64,000 bases of DNA, from positions 5,404,001 to 5,468,000 of the forward strand of contig CP114483.1 in assembly GCA_027186245.1 (NCBI GenBank). The letters run 5' to 3'. A program made the position numbers and the translations under genes. Below the pieces are notes generated by a model that made no database searches, was not told the origin of the DNA, and was given only the letters and a program-made list of their open reading frames with translations. This document shows positions 46,896 to 58,400 of the stretch, one piece after another. This DNA comes from Coriaria nepalensis. Lineage: Eukaryota; Streptophyta; Magnoliopsida; Cucurbitales; Coriariaceae. Position 1 is the stretch's first letter; each line of letters begins with the position of its first letter.

Positions 46896-46998
46896 GGCTC
46901 TGATACCACTATAAGTCGGTAAATTTTTGCTTATCCAAAGCGAAACACCATTTTTGAAAAATGACTTCCGGATATCTCATTAAATTGAATACCTAGAG
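46896..46998 (-). other. Inverted LTR end and primer-binding site of copia C
   Basis: Read on the minus strand this is CTAGGTATTCAATTTAATGA ... ACCGACTTATA followed by GTGGTATCAGAGCC, which is the LTR terminus and the tRNA-Met primer site (46897-46908). On the plus strand the order is primer site first, then LTR end reversed. In the 3' LTR (55010-55105) and in copia D (56589-56680, in that element's own direction) the segment stands in the normal direction. An inversion of about 103 bp explains this. Confidence 0.75.
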
Positions 46999-48200
46999 TT
47001 CATAAAATTGAAATTTATAAAATTCAATCCTCTTAATTTAGAGAGAGTTCTAAAAATTAAGAGGAAGATTTTCCAAGATATAAATCTCCTTATTTTGAAA
47101 GAGTTCAAAAGGGAAGAGGATTAATAACTTTCTAGATATCCTTACAGTGTTAAAACAATATCTAAAATGAAATTTATACTAACTTGAGACAACTAATAAC
47201 TTTGAAGATACCCTTAAAGAGTTAAGGTAATATCTAAAGTAATACTGGTGTGATCAAATTATCCATGGATATGACTTGTTCGATTAAAGAGTTGATCATA
47301 CAAGTCAAAATCTAAATTTTGGTCTTAATTCACTTAATATGAGCATATAAAGGCATTCAATATATTTGATGGATTAACATGCATCTTTAATTAAGTGCTT
47401 GAGAGTAAACATGCATGGCTGATATGATGTATACATCATGTGTTTCAATATAGATTCTCTTTGTATTGAAAACTTGAATAGGATTACGTATGCTTAGAAA
47501 TATCATGATGGGACCATAAAATAATAAATCCCTTCTTGATATATTAAGTTTGTAAGCTATGTAAAAATGTCTTGCAAAGTGCTTTCAGAAATAGTACAAT
47601 GTATTTAATTATAATCAATCATTTAATCAGTTATGGGCACATAGAGATTAATGGTTAATTAATTTGTGACTTCATTTGTTATTTAATAACATAATATGCA
47701 CATAATTACAATATTCCAACTATATTCTACTATGGACACATAGGGAATATTAGTTCGAGTAGTTCTTATGTCCCAATGAACGTTTTGGGTTAAGCTTAAC
47801 TAGAAAATATTGTTGGCTATTGACAAGTGGGACCATGTTCTTCTAGAGGCATTTAAAGGAGCTATATGTGATGTAATTCTGAAAGTTTTTTTGCTACCTT
47901 GCATATTTATTATGCTTACGGACGTGGGACCATATTACTTGATGTAGGGGCCCTTATCGACTAAGAGAAAAGTGTTTTTCCTAGTTAACCTAAAAGGGTA
48001 CAATTGAATTCTAATAAAATAGTGGGAGCTTGACTAAGATTAAAAAATCTCTTAATTTTAGTAGTTGATAGATTGTGCTAAGTCCCTTATGTTATGGTTT
48101 TCTTCATTCTCATTAAAATATAAGTGATGAATAGTTTGTCATGTTGAACATTTGAAAAAAACAAGTTAGTTTGACTAACTATAGAGATTGACGTAGGAAA
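46999..48200 (+). other. Non-coding leader of copia C
   Basis: AT-rich, no gene. Four loose copies of the TATGG(A/G)CACATAGGGA-type motif lie at about 47634, 47750, 47819 and 47921, as in copia B1 and D. The phrase GGGTTAAGCTTAACTA (47795) is shared with B1 (26450) and, reversed, with D (62720). Confidence 0.6.
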
Positions 48201-48760
48201 CAGAGAATAGCTCTCTGACATGAAAAACTCGCTGATGTTCTAACCTAACCTATCATGACTGCTCCATAGGAGGGAGTAAGTTCGAATAATAAAGCTACTT
48301 AGAACAAATAATAGATCACACCAAGAAGACGAGGTGCAATGTATTAACTCGTGTCTATGTCGAACGAGCTTCAAAGGTAATATGAGAAGATGCACAACAT
48401 AGAGATTATCCACAATCTAGGTGTGATCTAGGGTGCAGATAGTCGTACCGAAAGGTATGAACCTCAAAGACATTGTTTCGTATGATTATGATTGAGGAAT
48501 CTATTATTTGTGAACAATCCTTAAGATGATTGGGATCATCAAGAAATTAGATGGCCTAGTTTTTGAATGGACAAGACCGTGTTGCTCATGGGAAGCCACC
48601 AAGTCAAGTTTGAAAACCAAGACAATGGTGGATCACTTAAAGCAAAGAAGGTTATAAGTAAAAACAAAAGCAAAGATTGAAAAATTTCCATTATGGTGAG
48701 AATGGATATTGGAAGCGTAACTATAAGACATATCTAGCTTATCTTCCGAAGTGGAAGTAA
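48201..48760 (+). pseudogene. Copia C GAG with decayed zinc knuckle
   Basis: Pieces are RVYVERASKV, YEKMHNIEIIHNLGV (48350-48420) and, after a gap, KFHYGENGYWKRNYKTYLAY (48690-48745). The last is the zinc knuckle CxHCGENGHWKRNC with all three cysteines changed to phenylalanine or tyrosine-type codons or lost. The order and spacing match copia A GAG. Confidence 0.7.
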
Positions 48761-49490
48761 GAAGAGTCTTATGGTATGATACTAAGCTAATGTTTCTTTT
48801 AGCAAGATTTTTACTTGGGTATTAGATACCATATATGGAACTCACATTACAATAACATGAAGAACATAATAAGTAGAGATAAAGCTTAAAGAAAAGAAAG
48901 AGGCATTTTTCATCTTGTAGAAATGGCACAAAAGTTACTTGTGTAAGGACTTTATAACATGCAATAGTAACATTGTTTTGGATTTATTGAGGTAATGTTG
49001 GATATTACCCTTTATGGTTTATCTTTTGTGAAATGGTTTTTATTTGATTGGTTTGCATGTTTTTTAAAATGGATAAGATAAAGTTAGCTTGAATCAAATT
49101 TGAGAAACAAAAGTTTGATACATATTAAACTAAGCCTTAGCATCAATCGATGGGATCATACCATAATGATAAGAGCATGCAAATTGTGTAATAAAGGATG
49201 TAGATTTGATTATGAATCAATAAAAATTTGGCAAAACTTATCCACTTAGAATGATCAAGTCTCTTTTAAATTATTTTTGTTTAAAGAGAAATCGACTTTG
49301 TTGTAAATTCTAATACATAACTTCCATAAATAACCTCTCTGAAAAATAGACACATAGTCTTATGCATATTGAAATCTGAATTTATGAGAAGATATAAGGA
49401 AGAAGATAAAATGAAAAACAAATAGCTATAAATATTATCTTTTGATGAGATCATAAAGATAAATTTTAATGTTGTGAGTTTCTTAAAATA
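48761..49490 (+). pseudogene. Copia C protease and GAG-pre-integrase remnant
   Basis: FTWVLDTIYGTHIT at about 48812-48850 matches the copia protease site WVLDTGCGSHIC, with the glycine after the aspartate-threonine pair lost. Downstream pieces are short: VRTLYNMQ (48937) and HLRMIKSL (49240). The integrase core is not present: the sequence passes from pre-integrase to the RT linker within about 250 bp. Confidence 0.6.
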
Positions 49491-50362
49491 TACCTCATTG
49501 AGAATAAGATTCTCACTTAGAGAAGGCCTCCTAAAACATCATCTGTGAATGATGTTTTGGTGTGGAGAAATTGATCTATATGAGATATAGCTCAATATTA
49601 CCTAAACATTGAGCACGCTTATGGCAAACTAGGTCATGAGAAAGTGAAGTTTTCATATTCAAATAAATCGAGTGTATTTTATGATGTACACAGAGGAATC
49701 AAAATTAATTCTTCTATTATTAATGAAAGTGTATCATACGAAAGTGTATCATACCAAGAATAGGGTATAAAGGATTCATCTTATGTTATGAATGAAAGTG
49801 TATCATACCAAGAATAGGAAATAAAATACAAATAATAAATCAAATTGTTTGATTTAGTAATAAAGGAGTTGTATAGGATGCAATTACGAAAAGTTGTTTG
49901 TTTACCTCGGATGGTTATTATAGTTGTATACAGAAACATGGGACCATAATAATCGGTATATGGATCCTTTATACCCTAAGAAAAATAAGTTTTTACTGGT
50001 TTATTCAAAAGGATTACCTAAGTGTAGACAAGAGTTAGTGGGAGCAATGCAATGATCATTGTCTTAATAGCTACTCACTAAGAATGACGTAGTATATTTC
50101 AAAACGTTTAACTGTGGTTATCAAAAACCTTCTCCATGAATGGTATGGGTAAAGTACATAAGTAAAGTACTAAAAGGGTTTAGTATAGATGATTCCAAGA
50201 AATGACACCTTAAGAAATGTGATGGTTATATATTATAACATGTATCCTATGTATGAAATCAGATATTGCCTATGTTCCAAGTGTTGCAAGCATGAATTAA
50301 GGAAATCTAATTTGATGGCCTTAAAATGCGGTTACATTCTTAAGAAGAATTAAGGATATGTT
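49491..50362 (+). pseudogene. Copia C RT remnant, integrase-RT core deleted
   Basis: TSLRIRFSLREGLLKHHL at 49497 resembles the arginine-rich linker before RT (TPRRSxRxSxPPxH). Then mostly unreadable sequence follows with four copies of GAAAGTGTATCATAC (49730-49830 and at 50370). The end is recognisable as SDIAYVPSVASMN and LRRIKDML (50250-50362; family RPDISYAVGVVSRYQSN and LRRTKDYM). The catalytic YVDD block was not found. Confidence 0.55.
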
Positions 50363-50367
50363 ATTAA

Positions 50368-52407
50368 TAAAAGTGTATCATACCCTTCAAGCCAATCGAT
50401 ATTTGACCCGATAGGCAAACAATTTTATGTGATACTATTTTTATTCAGATATTAGCAAGATAATGAATGTTATTATTAATTTTCATTTATGAAAGTCAAA
50501 TTATTATTTATCATGTTTATTGATTTTGTTGGAATTAATATATTTTATTCAATAAACACATATCATGATAAAGTCCAGTGTCATAAGTTATGCGCTTTGG
50601 AGACCATGATTGAGATCATGCTACTTGAGACTCAGGATCTCAAGACACGAACATTTGTTGTCATAGGATCTCAAGAATGGACATTGATGATCCGGATAGA
50701 CAATCACATACTTCATCACCTACAGTATTTAGGGTGGCCAATCTCATGGCCATTGGTGCTGGGGAACATCATGATGCTTATGTGGGTTTTTAGTAGAGAC
50801 TAAGGTTGTTAAACATGATAATTAGATAATTCTCAATAGTAATTAATACTAACTATTAATGATATTTCTCTAGTGACTATATTTTAGGTGGCCCTAAGAT
50901 ATAAGATCGCTATGGTATCTTATGTGTCAGGTATCATGCCTTAACATCATTCTCATTAGCCCTAGCCAAAGGTGAATACGGGGTGAACTGTTTGGCATGA
51001 AATGTTGCACATAAAGGTTGTGAGTGATCAACAGGGAATCTATCGCTTCCATATTTTGAAATAGATCCTATGAATATATATTTTACTGAATAAGGAATCT
51101 TTACAAAGTAGTGTGGTGTGAAGAGGATTTTTCTATAAATCCACTATCGATGTTTAATAAAGATACAATGGTTCATATGATTTATCTATTAGGGTTTAAC
51201 AGTGAAACTATATCCTAGGACAAATCTAGATATTAGCAAGATGGAAGGATCGTCATTGTAACTATACTATAGTCATAGAAGGTTCTTTTGGAAGATGATA
51301 CTTGTCATCTCCCGGGTAATCCTGAAAATTTGCTAAAAGTCGACCTTAACTTGGAGGTTTGAGTGCCATGAGATGACTGAGTTAACCATGTAATTTAAAA
51401 GGTTTTTAAATTAAGTGAATTTAATTATGAATGAAATAAAATCATAAAGTTTTATGAAATCCTCCTACCAGCGCGATGTAAAATCTAATTGGTCATACCC
51501 ATAAGATTTGATTGTAAATTAGTTTAAGAATCGTCGGAGAAAATGGACAAACTGACCATTTCTGTTTTAAGGGTAAATGTAATTTGACTCATAATTTGAT
51601 TACAAGGGCAAAATGGCAATTATTAATTTATTAAATCTAATGTCATGTAGCTCTACTAACACAACTAAGTGTGACATTAATTTAATTAAAAATTAATAAA
51701 TTACAAAGGAACTCTTATTTAATTATAAAAAGTCTTAAAAATTTGTATTAATAATTGGACATTAACGGGGTTAATGGGCCAAATTATTATTTAGATTTTT
51801 ATGGGTCAAATTAATCAAATGTTGATTAAAATCCATAGGGTTATAGCCTAAGAAGTGGCCGGCCATATACATGGGTATTGACCCATTGTTTCCATCGTTA
51901 AGTTAAGGAAACCTTTGATACAAGGAAAGCTAATGTGATTAGGAAACCTTAGACCTAGTGAAACAATATAAATATCCCACTAAGTGGCCGAAAACCCTAG
52001 TTCTCCTCATCCTCTTGGCTGAAATTGAGAGAGAATAGAGAGGATTTTCCCATCCCTTTACCCAAACCTTTTGATTCATGTGTTTAATCTATAATTAGAA
52101 AATTAACTGAGCGAACGAATTGAGTAGATTACTGTTAGAGGATGAATATGTAGGTGTCTAGAATCTTCTTTGCAATCAAATTGAAAGTGGAATTATAGTG
52201 GTTTGCTCATCAAATTAAGATAACCCTTTAACCTAAACTTGAAACTTAAATTGTTGGGATTTGTTGTGCTCTATGTAAAGAGATTATATATGTGATATAT
52301 AATTGTTATATAATCGATCTAATTTATAGAATTATGCTATGGCTAGGATAAGATCCCAAAATTTTAAATTATTGCTTCCTTTGCGATACATGCAGGAATT
52401 CCTAACA
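50368..52407 (+). repeat. Solo LTR of the copia B family, perfect TSD ATTAA
   Basis: Matches the B1 LTRs over its whole 2040 bp: CAATAAACACATATCATGAT, CAATCACATACTTCATCACC, GGTGAACTGTTTGGCATGAA and the end TTCCTAACA. Flanked by ATTAA at 50363-50367 and 52408-52412. The first bases are TAAAAGTG instead of TGAAAGTG, so the terminal G has mutated. TATA box CAATATAAATATCCC at 51965. It separates the RT end from RNase H of copia C, so it is younger than that element. Confidence 0.92.
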
Positions 52408-52923
52408 ATTAATCCATGAAGAGTCTATATTAAAATTAGAGTTTTCACAAACTCGAATTCTCAGTCATAAATAATGAAACCACATCATGTGTCATCTTAT
52501 GCTAATTGATTGAATTGGTTAGTTGGAAGAGTTCCAAAGCAAGAAATAATTGATAATTCAATTAATAAGAATGAATGCATTAGTGTTTTTTCGGCAAAGG
52601 AAGTGTTTTGGATGAAAAGGCTCGTGAATGAACTTAAATGTATTCCAAGTATCATTGATTACATATTGTTGTACTACAATTACACATTATACATATTGAA
52701 AGCAAAAGAACCAGGGTCTGATCAGAAATCCAACATATGTTACCTCATAGTCATAATCCAAAAGAGTGTTAGATGAGTTAAACTGAACAAAAGATAATTA
52801 AAATTAATAAGTAACATAACAGATCTACACATTAAGGAACTTCTCCAAGAGAAGTTTAAAATTCCATCATGACAAAATGTGAAATTGATTCAAAAGTGAT
52901 TGGGTTTAGTAAAATTAGGAGAT
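52408..52923 (+). pseudogene. Copia C RNase H, broken
   Basis: Motifs are AEYI-like region then FSAKEVFWMKRLVNELKCIP, SIIDYILLYYNYTLYILKAK, EPGSDQKSNI and, after a shift, NITDLHIKELLQEKFKIPS. This is the copia RNase H order (SEAAKEAVWMKKF, IPLYCDNSGAIAQAKEPRS, NIADPLTKPLPQPKF). The YCDN aspartate is lost (YYNY). TTAGGAGAT just before 52924 is the polypurine tract. Confidence 0.8.
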
Positions 52924-55105
52924 TGAAAATACAGTGCTCGTAAAGCCAATCGGATATAACCCAATAGGGTCAAATACTTATGTGAATCAATCTTGAATTG
53001 TATAAGTCATCAACATAATTGAATGCATATCATTTAATAGAGCATGTTGTAATATGTCATAATGTTATTAGGTTTGAAATAGCAAATTGCATGTATGATT
53101 AATTGCATGTCATACTTGATAGATTCTTAGGTCATAGACATGCACTTGGAATCATGATGGAGATCATGCTTGTTGAGATCCAAGTTGGCTTAAGTCTAAG
53201 ACTCAAATTGTTCATAATCATAGGATTGTCGTGGCTTAAGTCTAAAACCCAAATTGTTCATAATCATTGAATTGTCATGATGGGATAATGACAATCAGGA
53301 GATACTATTACATGTGCTATCTTCTTTGAATGAAGAATGCTCACATGATCATCAATATTGGAGAATACCAAGATAGGCATGTACGTGATTAGTAGAGACT
53401 TATTCACTGAACGTGACGACATGACAAATCTCATTGGAAAAATATTGACTGGTAATGACATTTTTCAAATGACTATTGTACTTTTGATTCTCACATCTAA
53501 GATCACCACAATAGTGGCATATGAGATATCATGTTTTGATATCATTCAACGTGACTCTAGCTCAGGGTCACTAATAGGATAAACCATTTGGCATGTGTTC
53601 AAGTACGTGCAGTCTGTATGGTAATAAAATAATATCTTTCACCTCTATATTGGAGGGAAGGTCTCATGATTGATATACCTTATGCAATAAGAAAGTCTTT
53701 GCGCAAAGTATTATTGTATGAAAAGAGTTTTTATAAACCCATTGTCTAGTTGCATAATAGATTATATAATTCATAAGGTTAGTCTAGTAGGGTTTAATAG
53801 TTAAACCAAACCCTAGAACTATCTGGGACCATGAATAGATTTAAGGATCAATCTAGTATGGTAATAGTCATCTACGGTTCATATAGAGGTTCTTAAGACT
53901 TTTCATTGCACGGGTGACCCATATACCCTCCTAGAGGCCAATGTGGGTCTTGTTGTTTAATTTAATTGATCATAGAAAATGATCACGATAATATTTTTGC
54001 TTAAAAGAGTTCAATGGTCCAAATGGTCCATTTATTAGGATGGATAAAAGCCACAAGTTGTTTTGGGGCCAATGGCATAATGTTGAAAATATCAAATCAC
54101 ACACATAAAAGATGATTGGATCTCAGTTGGATTCTAAATTAGAGAATTGTGACTTGTTCATAGTCAACTTGATTTAAAGAGTTAAATCATTAATTAGTTT
54201 TATTTTTTAAGTCTAAGTCACACCCCACTACTAGCATATCCAAAGTGTGATTTATATTTTATTTGAAATTAAATAATTAATTAGAAAAATATAAATTTAC
54301 AAAATAAATTCATTAAATAGAGACTTATTGAATTTAAAGTCAAAACATTATTGCTCGAGTCAGAATAAAGTTTGGTTGGTTATTAAAGTGTTAATGGGCC
54401 TAATTGGACCTAAGTGGAAAGACTCAAATTAAAGTCTGTATTTTATCAACTAAAATTCGACATTAATTTAAAATAATAAAATTTATTTTAGTTTTCAAGA
54501 AATGGGAACTAAAATGGTCTTTCGAAAATCAGAACACAAGTTAAAAGGGACTCGGGCCTTAGAGGCCCAACTTGGTCTTGGCCAAAGAGAGAGTGTGTCC
54601 TATATAAATGGACACATTTTTCTTGGGTTCTCATTAACTCATTATTGTCACCCCACTTGGATTGAGGGAGAGAGAGAGCTTTTCTCTCAAGAGAACAATC
54701 TATTATCTTTTCATCTCTTTTCCTATTTTCTAAAGTTCTATCCCAAGAGGTTATATTGAACCAATATAAACATAGGAGAGTTGTTATCTATGTGGATACG
54801 AGTTAGAGGCCAATTAAGGGCTTGGGTGGGTCTTGATGGGGTGGTTGGTGGCACTTCAAGGCGAAAAGTATGAAGAACTACCTAGTTCTTAGAGGAGTGA
54901 ATAGCTAAGTATAATCTTTCAGCATTTTTTTTATTTTTTTTCTAGATTTGTGATATTTAGAAATAATGAACCGAAAAATCTAGATGTTCAAAAAATATAT
55001 AGCATACAACTCTAAATCTCGAGGTATTCAATTGAATCGGATATCCGTATGCCATTTTTGAAAATGGCGTTCCACTCTGAATAAGCAAAGATTTACCGAC
55101 TTACA
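52924..55105 (+). repeat. 3' LTR of copia C, about 2.18 kb
   Basis: Starts TGAAAATACAGTGC, ends ACCGACTTACA. It retains the normal direction of the LTR end. Near the end GCCATTTTTGAAAATGGC (55051-55068) is a perfect 8-bp stem with a two-base loop, conserved as a hairpin in the other copies. The frame at 54502-54759 spans the TATA box and has no domain. Confidence 0.88.
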
Positions 55106-55920
55106 GTTCTGGCATGAACTACTCATCTCCATATCTAATATGGTGCAATGATGTCATTATGCCTTTCCATATCCCATATGGAGTAGGTGATGTGGCTTGT
55201 AGACATAATTATGTTCAGCACGTATGTGGTGCTTTTTAGGGCATGGCCTAGAATGACAAAGGAAACTCAGTATTTGTCTTTTCATATCATGTCTAACAAA
55301 GTATGATTCCTCCATTCTAAAGAACCAATCAACTATGGTTTTCTAGGAGATGTTAACCAAGAGAGAATCAAATTATCCTTAAGGTAGTCAAGAAACTTAT
55401 GACTCAAGTATTCACCTCCTCGATCTCATCGAAGGATCATAATACCTTTGTCTAATTGTTTTTCTAATTCATTTCTTTATTCTTTGATTTTCTCAAAAGA
55501 TTTTAATTTATTCTTCGTAACATATATCTATCAGAATCTAATGAGCTCTTCAAGAAAAATAATAAAGTAAGAATAACTGCCTCTAGCAATTGTAGCTAAG
55601 GCTCACATACATCGGCACGTACTAGGCCACAACAACACGGTCGATCTCTCTCTCTCCCTAGTTCTACACAATGAATATTTGATTACTTTCAATTATACAG
55701 GATTTGCAAGTTGACATTGGTTCACAATCAAATGGATCTTGATATCCATCCAAATGCAACTTACTTATTCTCATCTTATTGGTATAACCCTATCGACATT
55801 ACCAAAGGTAAATTTGATTTCATATCAATCCTTTATTTGTTAACTTGTTCAATTTTAAGGCAAGTCTTATAATTCAGGTTCAAGATATACTAAAGCAGTT
55901 CTTATAGAATAGCCATGTTT
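55106..55920 (-). pseudogene. Copia integrase fragment, minus strand
   Basis: Minus strand, from right to left: FKNFKEFKNELEKQLDKGIM then ILRSDEIEE (around 55420-55500), the integrase segment before the second aspartate. Later TPYGIWKGIMTSLHHIRYGD near 55110-55190. It is a close paralogue of 59870-59960 plus 60935-61600 in copia D and shows the same sequence without the plastid insertion. It is cut off at the copia C LTR. Confidence 0.75.
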
Positions 55921-56588
55921 ATAATTTTAATAGTACGGTTTATTGAAAGAAAATGCTTACTAAGTCAAATTTCTATACATGTTCGGTTAGGATAAAAGGT
56001 GGTCCATAATCTAAAAGATTTCTAAAAGACTCTTACAGAATAATCGGACTCCAAGTATGTAAAGTTTTACCTATAACAAAAGTAGTTTTGTTGTCTTGTA
56101 TGCTTATCACCATGTGATTAATGTGCATGTTGAAGTATTGATTTAACAATATATTTGGTGCTTTGTGATTTCATATAGTATGCTGAGAATTGAGTACATA
56201 ATGCCCTGGTTATTTACTCTCAATGAAAAGTTTTTAAACCACCAATAGTTGAATCCAAAGACATATTGAAATAATGTTATGCTATTCTGTGAGTTAAGTA
56301 TATTACATGGCATTTAGTAAGATGTTGTCGGATTAAGTGAGACTGAGCACAGTCGCTGATCTCATAGATATTTGATCATGACAGACCAAGAGAGATAGTT
56401 GATTCTAGCAATATTTTAGATCAAAGTAATATTGTAGATTAAGTTGGATTGAGCAGAGTGATTTATCATAATCAGGTAGGACTAAGTGGAGTCACTGATC
56501 ATAGAATTATATTGGTCACAGAAGACAACATATTATAGTAATGTTGGTGGTAGCAATCTCAGGGCCTATAGTTAGTAGAAGTAAGACA
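55921..56588. repeat. Unassigned sequence with a diverged tandem repeat
   Basis: No gene seen. 56330-56520 contains three loose copies of a unit of about 60-70 bp: GATTAAGTGAGACTGAGCAC, GATTAAGTTGGATTGAGCAG and CAGGTAGGACTAAGTGGAGT, each followed by (T/C)GCTGATC or similar and ATAGA. Such units are often part of gypsy LTRs, but no second LTR was found. Confidence 0.5.
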
Positions 56589-57007
56589 TGTAAGACACTG
56601 AATCTTTGCTTAACCGTACAAGAATATCATTTTTGAAAAATGACTTTCATGTATCTCATTCCAAAATGATTACCACCAAGGCCCATGAGTTATGCTTTTA
56701 ATAAACTATTCATCAAACTGGAAATTCGGGTCACTTTTCTAATCTAAGAAACAAGACTAGAAAATCAAGGAGGATGTAAGTGAGGAAAGTTTATACCGAG
56801 CACGTTTTCTCCACCAATGATCTTGATCGGCCACCACACCTATACTCCTCCACCACCGCCACTGAAAATTGTCGCCGCCGCCACTATGGATTTATTTACG
56901 ATTCCACCTCTAATTTTAATCAACACAGGTTAGGCATTTCAGTTTACCATCCTACTCTCATGAACTCGTGAGAGAATACTTAGAGAAAGGAAATATGGTA
57001 GAGAAAA

Positions 57008-57047
<40 letters not shown>

Positions 57048-57882
57048 TTGAGTGGCTAAGGTAAGGGAAGTTGAAAAAAATGCATGCCCGTTATGTTAGA
57101 CCTTAGTAAACTGACTATATGAATCATGTGAGTTCTTATGCAACTAGATAATGGATTTACTAAAGCTCTTTTCATACCATACTACCTTATACAAGGATTT
57201 CTACGTTGCAAAAGGTATCACTCATAGCACTTTTCCTCTAATATAGAGGTGACAGATCCTATCTTATCACTCTACAAACTACCCATACAAGAACACATGC
57301 TCTATGGTTCATCTTATTAGTGACCCCAACAGAGTCACATTAAGTGATATCAAAGCATGATATCATGTACATCAGTACTATGGTGATCTCAAGTCTAAGC
57401 ATCACAAGTATAATAGCCACTTGATAAGGCTCATTAATAGTCAATATTATTACCATTGACACCTATCGAGTGATCACGTTCATGGATTATGTCTCTACTA
57501 ATCACCTATATGCCTATCTCGATATTCACCAATATCGATGATCATGAGAACATCAATTTTCACTTGAAGATGATAGCGCATGTATTAGTCTTTATGGATT
57601 TTCTTTATCCCATCATAACAATCTTAGGTCTATGAATAGTTTGGATCTTAAACATTAAGTTACTAGGATCTTACCAAGCGTGATCACTTTCACGATTCCA
57701 TGTGCATATCTAAGATTCGGGAATCTATCATTTATTTCATACAATCAATATGATAGACTAAATGCTCAATTAAATAAAAAGTATTTATTTAGTTGATAAC
57801 TTATTCATATCATGATTGATTTACATAAGTAAATGACCCCATTGAGTTGAACTAGATTGGCTTGATGAACATTATACTTTCA
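56589..57882 (-). repeat. 3' LTR of copia D, shortened
   Basis: Minus strand it starts TGAAAGTATAATGTTCATCA at 57882 and ends GTGTCTTACA at 56589. It corresponds to the copia C LTR, for example ACTAGATAATGGATTTACTA (57145) to the reverse of 53745-53760. At 1.29 kb it lacks about 0.9 kb. The 56780-56971 frame covers the CCGCCGCC patch and is not a gene. Confidence 0.83.
57011..57044. repeat. (TC)16 microsatellite in the copia D LTR
   Basis: Uninterrupted TC dinucleotides, at the same place where the copia C LTRs have short AGAGAGAGAGAG-type runs (read on the other strand) behind the TATA box. It probably expanded from those. Confidence 0.95.
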
Positions 57883-58400
57883 AGCTCCCACTTGCTCTAA
57901 AGCTAATTACTTTTGAATCTTATTCTCATCTTGTCAAGATGGCAATTAAGCTTTGGTTGGGAAAGTTCCTTAGTGTGTGGATCCGCTATGTTATAATTTC
58001 TCTTTACTCTCTTATGTTTACTTGAACGTGTTTCAGACTATCCCTCGCATAAAGTGATAATGAAGCAATATGTGTTTTTAATTTCTAACGAGACCTTGGT
58101 TCATTTGCTTTAGATGTGCACCATTATTAATGTAGTACATTACCACATGACTAATGATGCTAGGAACCATAATAAGTTCAGTTTTTTTCATCCAATAAAC
58201 TTATTTTGCTTTGCAAGTGTTAATGTTTTCACTTTGTTAATTGTATTTTTTGTTGTTTCTTGGTTGGAACTCTTCCAACTAATCAACTCAACAATTAGCA
58301 TTAAACAATATATGATGTGGATTTACCATCGACTATGTCCAATTACAAATAAGAGTCTGTGAAAACCTTAATTTCAATTTGTAATCTCAACAAACAAAGA
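57883..58400 (-). pseudogene. Copia D polypurine tract and RNase H, broken
   Basis: The minus strand next to the LTR is AGCAAGTGGGAGCT, the polypurine tract. Rightward, pieces of copia RNase H appear in the same order as in 52408-52923, for example reverse of GTTGGAACTCTTCCAACTAA (58264) to GTTGGAAGAGTTCCAAAGC (52522). No catalytic residue can be confirmed. The plus-strand frame at 58114-58362 is a shadow. Confidence 0.65.

Larger units (their letters stand above)
44913..46999 (+). repeat. 5' LTR of copia C with inverted terminal segment
   Basis: Starts TGAACGTATAATG. It matches the 3' LTR block by block (GCATGATTAATTGCATGTCATACTT; GTTAGTCTAGTAGGGTTTAA; CCAAAGTGTGA-type words). A TATA box CATATAAAAGG is at 46474, AATAAAAC at 46559 may be the polyadenylation signal, and a GC-rich GGTGGTGGTGGATGG patch follows. 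The last 100 bp are inverted relative to the other family copies. Confidence 0.87.
44913..55105 (+). mobile_element. Ty1/copia retrotransposon C, degenerate, with nested solo LTR
   Basis: LTRs at 44913-46999 and 52924-55105, GAG/protease/RT/RNase H relics between them, and a nested solo LTR (50368-52407). Flanking pentamers differ (CACCT left, GTTCT right), and the flanks are of different origin: gypsy RNase H on the left, copia integrase on the right. The two halves may therefore come from two different insertions joined by recombination. The LTRs share a layout with copia B but are a separate family. Confidence 0.85.

Noticed and set aside
56780..56971. Frame over the CCGCCGCC patch
   Set aside because: It lies in the copia D LTR (minus strand element) and has no counterpart in the copia C LTRs.
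58114..58362. 82-codon plus-strand frame with hydrophobic stretch
   Set aside because: Shadow of the copia D RNase H on the minus strand.
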